Source: Cymbidium sinense (Eukaryota > Streptophyta > Magnoliopsida > Asparagales > Orchidaceae). Taken from it: 64,000 nt of DNA. A program made the position numbers and the translations under genes. The stretch lies in the NCBI GenBank assembly GCA_021442155.1, contig CM038221.1:43533648-43597647 (forward strand), given 5' to 3'. Every line of letters starts with the position of its first letter. The first letter of the stretch is position 1. A model generated the notes under the pieces. That model was given only the letters and a program-made list of their open reading frames with translations, ran no database searches and had not been told where the DNA came from. Positions 12,301 to 23,900 of the stretch are shown piece after piece.

Positions 12301-13299
12301 GGGAGACGGAGGCCATCCATCCTCTATGGCTTGATCTAAGCTCACCTAAGCTTGGATTAGGCTGAGATTCACCCCACACCATAAAGAGGTGTAGGGAAGA
12401 ACATCCAACAACTAGATTTTAATGGGATGACATTCCCTTCACAAAGGACCAAGCATTTTTAAATGGAGAATTAGTTTTGAGTCATACCTTGCCGGAGGCT
12501 ATCACCGGCACTTCCAATGGAGGAGGTAGCTTCGTCTAGTGGAGACGAAGCTCTGTTGAAAGTTTCAAGCTTCAATTTGAAGTAGATCTATCAATTGACT
12601 AAGCTCCCCTCCAATGGCTTGGGACTTTGATCAAAATACCCCTTCCCGTGGCTTAGAGACTTAAGAAAAGATTTGGGTGAGCTCGACTAGGAGCCTTGAT
12701 GGTGCTTGAAAGAGCAATTGAGGTTTGATGGAGAATTGAGTGAAGTGAAATTTCCTTAGACCTCCTTATTTTTGGCTTTACAAAATGAGAAGGAGAAGTT
12801 TGGGAAGCTTGTGGATGCTTGCTCTTGGTCTCTCTAGCTCAATCGAATTCAGAGTGTGTGCTTTGAGTTGGAATGAGGGGGAGTATATCTCTCCCTCCTT
12901 GGATGGGATGGTCGAGAGCCATCTTGCCATTTTGATCAAATTGAGGAGATTGATTAGGTTGTTTAGGCTGTTAGGGAGTTCATGTGCTTTAGTTTTGGTA
13001 GAGGAGTGGAGGAGAGGAAGTGGCACATGTGATAGGTGGGTGTGAGAGGTGATACAAGTGGAGAATTTCCATTGGCGGGTCAGTTTGGCCTTGGGTTTGG
13101 TTATGGATGACCCAAACCCATTGGGTCATGTGCACCACCTCCCTTGGTGTTCATGTGGTCCACTAGAAGGATGCCAAGTGGCCATGAAAAGGAATTGGCC
13201 AAATTCCAAGTGAATTTGGCCATAGGTTACCCTTTGACCCAAGGGTAAAATGGTCATTTGGATTTGATTTTGATTTGAGAATATTTGAAATGATTTAAA

Positions 13300-14180
13300 A
13301 ATGGGTTGGGATAAATTTCAACTGATTTGGAGTTCATTTGGTTTGAATTGGTTCAAGTTGACCCATTTAGGTCAAAATGGGTCAACATGGGTCAAGTTGA
13401 TCAATTGGTCAAATTGGGTCCAACCATGGGTTAGGTCAAGTTCAAATGAACATTTGGAGCCTATGAGTGTCATTAGTTTGGTTCAATTTGATTTACATTT
13501 GGTTTTGGTTCATTTAAGTTCATTTAGGTCAAATGGGTCAAGTAGACCAATCTCATTTGACCCAATTGGGTTAGGTCATGGGTTGGTTTAGGCTTGGTTG
13601 ATCATTTGAAATGTGTTGCTAGCTTTGGTTTCAATCAATTTAATTTGGTTTGATTTCAAGTTGATTTAACCTTTTAGGTCAAGTCGGGTTCATGGTCAAT
13701 TGGGCTAGGTTAGGTCTAGTTGGTCAATTGAAGCTTTGGTCAAGTTCAACAAGTGATTTGGAATGAATTAGACCCATTAGTTGCAATCAATTTGTCTTAG
13801 ATCAAGATTTGACCTATTTTGACTTTTTAGGTCAACTTGGGTCAAGTGGCCAATTTGGCTTAGTTTGGCTCAATTGGTGGCTTGATCATGTTTGATGATG
13901 GATTGGCTTAGATCAATGGTTTCAATCAATTTGGCTTATTGTGGATTTTGTCTTGTTTGGGTTCCATTTGGGCTAAGTGTTGACTTGGTTTGACCCAATT
14001 TGAGTTATTGACTAGGCTAGGATGATTGTTGCACACAATGTGAGGCTTAGATGGGCTTAGTTCAATCCAATTTGGGTTGGATTAAAATTTGGATTAAAGA
14101 GGTGCTTTAGGTCACTTTGGGTCAAGTGAGCCTAAATGGGTCAATTGACTTGATCAAGGCTTGAATCAAGTTTGATAGAA
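13300..14180. repeat. Cryptic ~150-bp tandem array rich in GGTCAA/TTGACC (3' LTR)
   Basis: The words GGTCAA, TGGGTCAA and TTGACC recur dozens of times. A longer anchor, 'GGTTTCAATCAATTT' or close variants, occurs at 13,627, 13,779 and 13,918, spaced 152 and 139 bases, which points to an ancient tandem array with a unit near 150 bp. The same array is seen in the other giant LTRs. The open frame at 13,301-13,591 is a by-product of the biased composition. Confidence 0.65.
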
Positions 14181-15279
14181 CTCACATATGGACTTATGAT
14201 TGAAATATAAATCCCATTGTAAGTGATTTGGAGTCAAATGAGTTTTGATTCATTTGGCAATTTCAAGTTCAAAGGATGAACATGGGTTTGATTTGGGTTA
14301 GTTTGATTTTGGTTTGATGATTGAAGTTTATGTTTATATTTGGGCATGTGTTTGAAGGAACGATTGTTTGAAGAGAAAATCCAAAGGTTTGAATTGATTT
14401 GAGGATGATTTGGCTAGGTTCAAGAATTTGACTTGAAAGAGCATAAGTTGGATTTAAGTTGGATTTGGATTTGAGTTTTGAATTGAGTTTTGATTATTTG
14501 GATTTATATTTCATTTATATTTATGAATATAAATGAGAATATAAATGGGCTATGAGAAAATCTTTTGAATTTGGAATGATTTGGATTTGGTTTGGCTAAG
14601 TCCATAAGATGAAATCAAAGGGCTTAGGAAAGATTTTGGGTTTTTTTTTGGAATTGATCATGTCTTTCAATTATTTGATTGATGATTTGGATTTTAGAAT
14701 TGAATGATTTGAGAAAATCACTTGGGTTGAAGTTGATTTGAATTTGATTTGGAATTTATTTAAGATTTGAGAAAATCAATTAATTTGGAATTGATTTAGG
14801 TTTGATTTGAATTGATTCATGATTTGAGAAAATCAATTGAGTTGAAATTGATTTAAGATTTGATTTGAATTGATTTTAAGGAGGGAAGCAAGGATTGAGG
14901 TTAAGCTATAGAATAGGCAAGTTTTCCTAACACCCTTATGGCATAACCTATTCTTATGGCTAACTCTTCTAAGTCTCTAGGGTTAGGTTAAGTGTTCACC
15001 TAATCGCTAGAAGTGTCTTCAGACTAAGGAACTCTTAATGTCTAGAGGAGTCCTATGTCTAAGATGGAGAAGTTGAAAGCTCACCCCAAAAGTGAGGTCA
15101 ACAAAGGGTGCCCAATAGGTGTGGTGTGACTAACAAGGAATACCGTACGTGTTGGTGTTGACCGAGATGATCAACGACGCTCAAACGATCGCAAGCACTA
15201 ACAAAAATGATCTACTCCTAAACTAGAGTTGTAGAAGGAATCTAGGGCTTACTGCAACACAACTCTACTTATGCCTAAT

Positions 15280-15800
15280 GCATAAGAGAGTGAAAGAGGA
15301 ATCCACTAGGGATTGAGCATGTGAACCTTCCATTAAGGGAAACAATTTCAAATCATCCACTAGGGATGAGAGGTTTAATTTGATTTGCATCTCAATAGGG
15401 AGAAAAATGATTTAATTTGTTGATTTATGATTTGGTGCTTCGCTGGGGATGAAAAATGTGAACTTTCCACTAGGGGAGCAAGTTCAAGTCATCCATCGAG
15501 GATAAGAGGTTGTGAAATCCATTGAGGGATTAGAATTCGGGATCCGCTGAGGATGAAAATGTGAACTCTCTAGAGCAAGTTCAAGTTGGATTGAATTGGT
15601 TCCACTGGGAGAAACTGGAAATATTTGCCTCTCACTAAGGAGAAGCTGATTAATTTGATTTGTTTAATTTGGTTTGACTCTACTGGGGAGGTTGATTAGA
15701 TTTGCTTTGTTTGTTCAATTTAATTTGTTTATTTTATTTTTTTGTTTGTTTTGTCTCCACTGGAGAGGAGGGTTGAATTTGTTTCAAATTTTAAATTTTG
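15280..15800 (+). repeat. Short-word repeats built on CCACTRGGG
   Basis: The word CCACTAGGG or CCACTGGGGA, with variants, recurs about a dozen times at irregular 25-60 base spacing (for example 15,304, 15,358, 15,468, 15,603, 15,685, 15,757), usually followed by 'GATGA' or 'GAGAA'. It also occurs inside the larger 310-bp units. Confidence 0.55.
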
Positions 15801-15819
15801 AATTTTTGAGATGGACCTT

Positions 15820-17400
15820 ATTAGTTTGTGATGGACCACACTAAGTAGGGGCCATGTTAGCCTTGGCCTAGATCAAATTTACCAATCCAAAGAGGTAGCC
15901 TACCAACCACATAGTAGGACTATCCAACCAAAGAGGTTGCCTTTCAGTGTGCAGCAGTTGTACTAGGAAGAAAGCGTAGTAGACTTATATCCTCCAAAGT
16001 AGGGACCAGTCGCTGGGGAGATCAGTTGGTGACACAATAAATCAAACCCAACCTGAGGCTGACTATTGAGTGAATGCCACTAGGGGACTTAGATAGTCAA
16101 AAATGATTTCATTTCTTAATTATATTTGATGGATCCCATCAGTTTGTGATGGAATGCACTGAGTAGGGGCCATGGTAGCCTTGGCCTATTTTATATTTAC
16201 CATTATAAAGAGGTAGTCTTCCAACCACATAGTAGGACTATCCAACCAAATGGGTGCCTTAATTTAGGGAAGAAAGCATGGGGAATCACATCTTCCACTA
16301 CAAAAGACCACTGGGGAGACACATTAGAAAGGTAACATGTTAGCCTGACCTTGGGCTGACTACTGAGTGAATGCCGCTAGGGGACTTAAATTAGCACAAA
16401 GATAGTTAAAGTTGATTTCATTTTTAGTTATATTTGATGGATCCCATCAATTTGCGATGGACTACATTGAGTAGGGACCATATGGACTACTTCAGATTTA
16501 CCAATCCAAAGGGATAGTCTACCAACCACATAGTAAGACTATACAACCAAAGAGGTGCCTTTCAGTTTGTAGTGACTTTTTCAGGGAAGAAAGCATGAGG
16601 ACTCACATCTCCCATTTCAAAAGACCACTGGGGTGACACGTTAGCAAGGTAACATGTTAACCCAACCAAAGGCTAACTACTGAGTGAATGTTGCTAGGGG
16701 ACTTAAATCAGCTCAAAGATAGTCAAAGTTTATTTCATTTTTAGTTATGTTTGATGAATCTCATCGGTTTATGATGGAGTGCACTGAGTAGGGATTGTGG
16801 TGGCCTTGGCCTAATTAATATTTACCAATCCAAAGGGGTAGTCTACCAACCACATAGTAGGACTAACCAACCAAAGGAGTGCCTTTCAGTTTGTAGTGAC
16901 CAATTTAGGGAAGAAAGCATGGAGACTCACATCTTCCACTACAAAAGACCACTGGAGCGACACATTAGCAAGGTAACATGTTAACCCAACCTAGGGCTGA
17001 CCATTGAGTGAATGCCATTGGGGGACTTTAATCAGCTCAAAGATAGTTAAAATTAATTTCATTTTTTAGTTATGTTTGATGAATGCATCGATGTGATGGG
17101 ACTGCAGTAGTGCCTTGACCTAATTCAGATTTACCATTCCAAAGGGAGTAGCATCCCGGCCGAGGGGAGAACTATCCAACCAAAGGGTGCCTTTCAGTTT
17201 ACAATGGCCGATTCAGGGAAGAAACCTCAGGGACTCACATCTTTCCTGAATAGAAGACCCTCGGGTGACACATTAGCGAGGTAACATGTCAACCCGACCT
17301 AGGGCTGCCCATCAATTTGCGACAGTCATGCTAGAAAGAATGCGTAGTAGACTTACATCTTCCAAAGAATGACTTGTGGTATTTGGCCGATTAAACACCT
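15820..17400. repeat. ~310-bp tandem repeats in the 3' untranslated region
   Basis: The anchor 'CCAACCACATAGTAGGAC' and variants occurs at 15,903, 16,221, 16,522 and 16,836 (spacing 318, 301, 314). Each unit also holds a 'TTTGCGATGGA' part, 'GAGTAGGGGCCAT', 'GGGAAGAAAGCATG', 'CACTGGGGAGACA' and 'GAGTGAATGCC'. A fifth, scrambled unit follows near 17,090-17,400. Confidence 0.9.
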
Positions 17401-18420
17401 AGGCTAAGAGAATATCCAAGGACTTATCTCCACTCAAAAGTAGTCAGACAATTTTTATAGGGAGTTCTGCTGACACTGCCTTAAAGATAGGATGACTGCT
17501 TCGGGAAAGGGTTTTTGGGGGCTTGAATTCCTAATCCATAAGTGAATTAATTTGTTTGTTTGTTTGTTTATCCTGGACCCTGTTAGTTTGCAAGGAATCA
17601 TACCGAGAAAGAGCTTATATCATCTTAGACCTTTCTCAGATTTACTGAACCAAGGGAGAATTTATGCATCTCCTGAAAAAATTCTCTAACCACAGGAGTG
17701 GATACTAGAAAAGGGGGATTGTTCAATCCAATAGTAACTCGGGTGGTGTCTAAATGGGGTCGCAAAGGGAATGATCCAAATAGAGTGCCCGTAGGGGAGG
17801 GGATGCTAAAGGCTTTATCCAAAACCATGGAAAAGATAATATCCATAGGTATTCGATGGCCAACTCAAGGATAAAGTGCGGGGACTCACATCTGCCAAGA
17901 GTGGTGTATCCATCGGGTGAGTCACTATCAGCATAGTGAACATTAACCAACCTAAGGTTCCCATCAGTTTGCAAAAATTAGTCAGTCTTCAGCTCGACAA
18001 GTGTTATCTGACCTAGGGCGACTACTGAGTGAATGCCACTGGGGGACTTATATCAACTCAAAAGTAGTCAAGAGAAAAGGAGCCTGGGACTTATCCTAAA
18101 CCTCAAATATACTCAACCTAGTTAGTGTATGATGGCTAGTTCAAGAAGAAAGTATGTAGGCTTACATCCTCTTAAACAGAGCCAACATGAGGTAGCTTAT
18201 TGGCTACATAGTGAGGTTTACCAAACTAACAAGGCGCTCATCGCTTTGCAATGATCAAGTCAGGAAGAAAGCGTGGGGACTCACATCCACTGGACAAGTG
18301 ACCACTGGGGTGATAGACTAGCAAGGTAGCATGTCAGCTCGACCTAGAGCAGTTAATGAGTGAGTGCCACAGAGGGCTTGTTCCCACATCAAAATAGCTT
18401 GAGACAAAAGATATGTATTT
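17400..18420. repeat. Diverged continuation of the ~310-bp repeats
   Basis: Parts of the unit reappear out of register: 'GAGTGAATGCCACTGGGGGA' near 18,030, 'GAAGAAAGTATG' and 'GAAGAAAGCGTGGGGAC' near 18,150 and 18,265, and 'GACCTAG.GC' stretches. They show an older part of the same array. Open frames on the minus strand at 17,625-17,974 are not conserved and not regarded as genes. Confidence 0.6.
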
Positions 18421-18429
18421 ATTTTTGTG

Positions 18430-18730
18430 CTTGTGTTAAAGGGAATATGATGCCTCTTGGGTTCTCTCACACCTACCCTAAACATGCTAGGGAATTTGAT
18501 GGGATGGTGCCATGAATGGCAATTGCAATCCCATATAAGGATGCCACTTGGGTTCTCTTACACTTAACTTAGTTGTGCCAATCAAAATAGGATGCCTCTT
18601 GGGTTCTCTCACACCTACTCTAGTAGCGCTGGGGAATCATGTTTAATTTGTGTTCGTGTTGTGAAGAAGGATAAGATGCCTCTTGGGTTCTCTTACACCC
18701 ACCCTAGTAGCATCATGGATTCGCAGACAA
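18430..18730 (+). repeat. Four copies of a 'GATGCCTCTTGGGTTCTC' repeat
   Basis: Copies start near 18,449, 18,540, 18,590 and 18,675. Each continues with a 'TCACACC.ACCCTA' stretch and 'GCTGGGGAAT'-like sequence. The array lies just downstream of the integrase stop (minus-strand sense). Confidence 0.8.
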
Positions 18731-18801
18731 GCAAACAATGCTTCGAAAGAAGAGAGTATTTTGATGAATTGGAATGAAATTTTTGAAGATAGAATTATTT
18801 T

Positions 18802-20000
18802 TTATGGGTAGTATTTCTTCAAATAGAGTCCATTCGGGTGTTCCCCATTACAATCAATAAGCTGATAAGATCCTCCTTGGTATGCCTTCTCTATGACTAA
18901 AGGGCCTTCCCAAGTGGGTTCAGACTTGCCTCCCATCTTTTGATGAGCAACAATTGGTTTCCTTAGAACTAGGACAAGCTCTGCTACTTGAAAAGTCCTT
19001 GGGCGGATCAACTTGTTGTGAGCTTGAATCATCTTGGCTTTATACAACTCAAGGTTCTAGCAAGCCCGTAGGCATCTCTCCTTCAGACCTTTGAGCTCTT
19101 CTAATCGCAGCTTGGCATTCTGCTCTGTAATGATTTTACTATCCATTGCTATCCTTAGGTATGAGAGTTGAACTTTTAAAGGTAGAACGGCTTCGGACCC
19201 ATACACCAAGGAGAATGGGGTAGATTGAGTTGGAGTTCTGTGTGTGGTGCGGTATGCCCAGAAAGCTTCAACTAGCTGTTCATACCACTGGTGCTTGTTG
19301 TCATCAAGTGTCTTCCTTAGTATCTGGATGAGAGTTTTGTTGAATGCTTCTGCTAGGCCATTCTCCCTAGGGTAGTAGATGGTGGAGTATCTCCAATCTA
19401 TACTATGTCTTTTAAAAAGCTATTGATCTTAGTGCTCTTGAATGCAGTACCATTATCAGATATAATTCATAGAGGCACCCTGAACCTATATTCGATATGA
19501 TTCTTGAAAAACTTGAGCACATGCTGAGTTGTGACCTCTCTGAGTGGGATTGCCTCCGCTCACTTAGAAAAGTAGTCGGTGATAGCTTGGATGATCCGAT
19601 GACCCTTGGAAGAAGAAGGATCAATCGGACCCACAATGTCGGTACCCCAACACTCAAATGGCCATGAGGCCAATGTAGGGTGTAGAATGTTGGGTGGTTG
19701 ATGTAGGACCACACCATGTACCGGATATTGGTGGAATCTCCTAGCCACATTCATGCAGTCTGTAATCATCGAATGCTAGTAGTATCCTAGTCTCTTGATC
19801 TTTACTTTCATCTTTAGACTGGATTAATGTGCTCCGCATAGACCTGAATGCACCTCGATCATGATCTTATGAGCTTCGTGTTTTTCTAAACAGCATAATG
19901 ACATTTGATCAAATGGCCGTCAGTATAAGGTTCCATCCACGAGAGCATATGAGAGGGTTCTCTATTTCATTTGATGGGCTTGTGACTTCTCTTGAGGTAG
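18802..20000 (-). pseudogene. Integrase of the giant Tat element, frameshifted
   Basis: Read on the minus strand it has the full Tat integrase layout. The zinc-binding domain begins with 'HSGLCGAH' (about 19,860) and ends with 'CMNVARRFHQYPVH'; two of the usual Cys are Phe and Tyr. The catalytic core shows the first Asp in 'ECWGTDIVGPI', 'KGHRIIQAITDYFSKWAEA', the second Asp in 'ISDNGTAFKS' and the Glu in 'ENGLAEAFNKT' (about 19,345). The C-terminal domain (18,802-19,047) has 'RPRTFQVAELVLVLRK' and ends 'GLYLKKYYP' before a TAA. A stop after the second His and at least two frameshifts break it. Integrase would join the cDNA ends to the chromosome. Confidence 0.88.
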
Positions 20001-20984
20001 TTTGCCTCTAGTCAAGTAATCTATCAATGGTTGCCTCTAATCCAGCTCCTCATCCTTTTCGTCAATGGCAACCTCCCTTTCAAGAGAAAGTCTCTCGACG
20101 AGTTCAACATCAATAAGGGATAAGACTTATCTATTTTGGACCCTTATTGAAATGGACTCATCTTCCGAACATGCCAATTCTTTAGCAAGCTTGGCCAAAG
20201 CATATGCTACTGCATTTTCTGCTCGAGGAACCTTATAGATGGTGACTTCAAGGATTTGGGTCAATAACTTCATGGTGTACTCATGGTAATAATGAAGCTT
20301 GGGGTTTTAGAACCTTGTAGGACCCATAAATCTGGTTGATGACTAGTTGAGAATCCTCATAGATGTTGATGCTTTTGACACACACTGTAATGGCTAAATC
20401 CAGACCGACAATCAAAGCCTCATACTTAGCTTCATTGTTGGTACAGGGATTGGAGAGATAATATGAGAATCTCATCACATTGTAGTCTAGAGTTAAGAGA
20501 ACTATTCCTACCACTACCTTTCCTAAAAGAGTAGATCATGGTTCTTCTCCTTTGTGAAAGGAAGCTGCACCATCAAAATACATCTCCCAATGGAGGTTGT
20601 CAACCTCTCCTAAATTTATGATTTGTTCATCGGGGAGATTATCACTAAGTGGGGAATTAGAAGGAAGTGGGTGTGATGCTAAGAAATCTGCTAGTGCTTG
20701 TCTTTTCATCGCATGAAGAGGTATGAATGTAATATCGAACTGTGAGAGAATCTGATAGCATTGCCAATCGTCGATAACGCGTCTATGTCATGAGATCTCA
20801 ATGGATTGATTCTAAAAATCAAGTCCACCTTATGAGAAATCGTGTAGTGTCGTAGCTTTTAGGATGCAAAGATTAAAGCCAGGCAATGTTTCTTAATAGG
20901 TGGGTAGTTTTCTTGCAGATGAATGATATGGTAAGAGAGAGAGATTCTCCTCCCCTTTATCATTAATTTGAGCCAACAATGCAC
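20001..20984 (-). pseudogene. RNase H plus archaeal-like RNase H, split by the nested LTR
   Basis: The part nearest the nested LTR opens with 'ALLAQINDKGEEN', the usual beginning of gypsy RNase H after the first strand; its first residues lie on the other side of the insertion at 28,520-28,604 ('PPVLAAPIPGKPLILY', 'DDSLG'). Further on, about 20,590-20,560, 'WEMYFDGAAS' starts the second RNase H, with its first Asp. The 77-codon stretch 20,281-20,514 holds 'PCTNNEAKYEALIVGLDLAI' and 'NIYEDSQLVINQIYGSY', the Glu and Asp motifs of archaeal-type RNase H. Two RNase H domains in tandem define the Tat lineage. Several stops lie in the first domain. Confidence 0.85.
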
Positions 20985-23900
20985 TGTTGACCTCATTTTT
21001 AGGATGAGATCTCAACCCCTCCATCTTAGACATAGGACTTCTCTTAGACTTTTAGAGTTCCTTAGTCTTAAGACACATCTAGTGATTAGGTGGACACTCA
21101 ACCTAGCCTTAGAGACTTAGAAGAGTTAGCCATATGAATAGGTCTTGCTTTAGGGGTGTTAGGAAAATTTGCCTACCCTATAGGTTGAACCAAAATCCTC
21201 CCTTCCTTCTTACAAATCAGAACTCCAAACTCAAATCTATACCAACTTGATTGATTGTCTCCAAACTCATATCAACTCCAACTCTAACTCAAAGCTTGAA
21301 TCAATTCAATGGATTTTCTCAAATCATTAATCAATTCCAAATAATCAAAACTCATGGTTGAATCCCATGATTGGATTCCAAACTCCAAAATATTTCCTAA
21401 ATCCTTTGATTCCCTCTCATGGACTTAGCTCAGATCAAATCCAAATCAATTCAAATTCAAGAAATTTTCTCACAACCCATTTATATTCTCTTTTATATTC
21501 ACATATATAAATGAAATGTAAATTCAAATCAATCAAACCAAATTTAAAATTCAAATCCAGATCAAAAATCTATCCTAAGTCAGTTTGATTCTATCTTATG
21601 GACTTAGCCCAAATCAAATCTAAATCAATTCAAATTCAAAGAATTTTCTCATAACCCAAATCAAATATAAATGAAATATAAATTCAAATATCCAAAAATA
21701 AATTCAAAACTCAAACTCAAATTCAACCAAATCCAACCTAAGCCTTTCAAGTCAAAATTCTTGAACTTAGCCAAATCAAATTCAAATCAAGACCAACCCT
21801 TAATTTTTCTTCATGACTCAATCAATTCTTCAATCATGAATCCAAATATAAATACAAACCACAATCATCAAACCAAAACTAAATTCAAAAATCAAACCCT
21901 AGTCAAACTCATGTTCACCCTTTTGAAGTTGAAATTATCAAATGAATCAAAACCCATTTGACTTCAAACCACTTGCAATCATAAGTCCATATGTGAGTTC
22001 AATCAAACTCAAATCAAGCTTTGACCAAGCCATTTGATCAACTTAGGCTCACTTGGCCCAAAGTAACCTAAAGTACCGCTTTTGAGCCAAATTCTAATCC
22101 TAGCCACCTAAATTGGATTGAACTAAGCACAACTAAGCCTTACATTGTGGGCAACAATCATCATGAGATAATCAATCACTCAAATTGGGTCAAACCAAGT
22201 CAAACCTAAGGGTTGACCAAGTCCACACTTAGCCAAAATGAAACTTAAACTAGCCAAAATCCACCATAGGACAAATTGATTGAAACCATTGATAAAAACT
22301 CATTCATGATGAATCTTTAAACTTGATCAAGTCATCATTTGAGCCTAACCTAGCCCAATTGGCCACTTGACCCAAGTTGACCCAACTTGACCTAAAAAGT
22401 CAAAATGTGTCAAAACTTGATCTAAGCCAAATTGATTGAAACTAATGGGTCAAGTTCATTCCAAATGACTTGTTGAACTTGACCAAAGCCCCAATTGGCT
22501 AACTAGACCCAACCTAGCCCAATTGGCCTTGAACTCAAATTGACCTAAAAGATCAAATTGAGTCAAATTCAAATATAAACCAAATTGATTAGAAACAAAG
22601 ATACCAATCCATTTCAAATGATCAACCAAATATAAACCAACCCATGAACTAACCCAAATAGGTCAAATGGGTCAAATTGGTCAACTTGACCCATTTGACC
22701 TAAATGAAATCAAATGAACCAAATTCAAACATAAATCAAACTGAACTAAACCAATGATGCCAAAACATTTCAAATGGGCATATGAAATTGACCCAACCCT
22801 TGGTTTGGCCCAATTTGGCCAATTGGTCAACTTAACCCAGTTGACCCATTTTGATCTAAATGGGTCACCATGAGCCAAATCATATCAAATCAACTCCAAA
22901 TTCATTGAAACTTGACCCAATCCATTTTTCAATCATACCAAACATATTCAAATTGAAATCCAAGCCAAATGAACATTTTACCCCTAGGAGATAGGGTAAC
23001 CTAAAGTCAAAATCCCTTGGAATTTGATCAATTCCTTTTCATGGACACTTGACATCCTCTTATGGACTAAATGGTCTAATGGATGGTGCACATGACCCAA
23101 TGGGTTTGGGTTCACCAACATAAACTAAAATGACCACCCCAGGACATGAGCACATGGAAATCCTTCCTCCACCTTATTTTGCACATGGCAAACTTCCCCA
23201 CCTTCTTTGGCCCAGAATTCCATGCCACTAAATGGCCAAAATTTATTAGTGTATTGGATCAAAATGGAAGGAGCATGCAGTGTCGATTCACCTGGGAGAT
23301 ATACTCCCCATAATTTCACTTCATTCCAACACACACACACTCGATTTAGCTTAGGAGACTCAGAGCAAGCATTTTCAAGTCTCCCTAAACATCTTAGAGT
23401 GATCTCCAATTCTCCATTTTCAGTTTCTCTTAGACTAAAAATAGGGGAGCTCCTTCAAATTTCCAACTTACTCAATACACAAAATCAACTCAACTCCTCT
23501 TACAAGCATCTTTAGAGGAGTTAGTCGAGTTGATCCAAAGCTTCTCCCAAGTTCCAAAGGCAAGGGAGGTGGTGTCTAGACCAAGGATGAATCCATTTGA
23601 AGGAGAGTTTGGTCTATAAGGAGATCCACTCAATCAAATCACCTCAAATCTTCCAGCTTCTCCACTCGAAGCTACCTCAGCATTGAGCAGTGATAGCCTG
23701 GCGGTATGCCTCCAACCCAAACTTAAAATAGAGAGTGTGGTCCTTTGTATAAGAAAGTTTCATGAGAATTTGATGTGAAATTCTCCCACTCCTGATGGTG
23801 GGTAAAGTTTGAGCTCAATCTGAGCTCAATCGAGCTCAGGTCTTGCTATGAAAGGTGGATGATTCCCCTTTCCTGCAGGCGAGCTCAGGAAAGGATCATG

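Larger units (their letters stand above)
7469..15103 (-). repeat. 3' LTR of the giant Tat element (about 7.6 kb)
   Basis: The segment is collinear with 34,484-41,979 over its whole length. The left end is set where homology to 'TTTCTCCCTTC' and the following 'TTTGATT...GAAAAT' block begins (copy 7,490-7,535 against 34,498-34,550); the exact end, at 'TGTGCATAC', is uncertain because the first 250 bases are eroded. The right end is '...GAGGTCAACA' at 15,103, matching the other copies. Contents from left to right: AT-rich half with a block shared by all copies near 10,420-10,480 ('GGGGCTACTTAAAGC'), GC-rich core at 12,080-12,560, and GGTCAA-rich cryptic array at 13,300-14,180. Short open frames inside are not conserved between copies. 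Confidence 0.82.
15104..18801 (-). other. 3' untranslated region of the giant Tat element
   Basis: It lies between the integrase stop codon (18,802-18,804) and the 3' LTR. It has no coding similarity. It carries three sets of repeats (15,280-15,800; 15,820-18,420; 18,430-18,730), described separately. A long non-coding 3' region with tandem repeats is typical of Tat/Ogre elements. No convincing polypurine tract was seen just before the 3' LTR: the adjoining bases are 'AAGGGTGCCC' on the plus strand. Confidence 0.7.

Noticed and set aside
12778..13026. Minus-strand open frame similar to one at 39,654-39,929
   Set aside because: The two LTRs of one element are expected to share frames. In the nested copy (23,207-23,515) the DNA is similar but the frame shifts, so there is no sign of protein conservation.
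13301..13591. Open frame of 96 codons rich in Trp, Asn and Ser
   Set aside because: It lies in the GGTCAA-rich cryptic array; the frame is not kept in the other LTR copies and comes from biased composition.
17625..17974. Two overlapping minus-strand open frames
   Set aside because: They fall in the diverged part of the 310-bp repeats and show no family signature.
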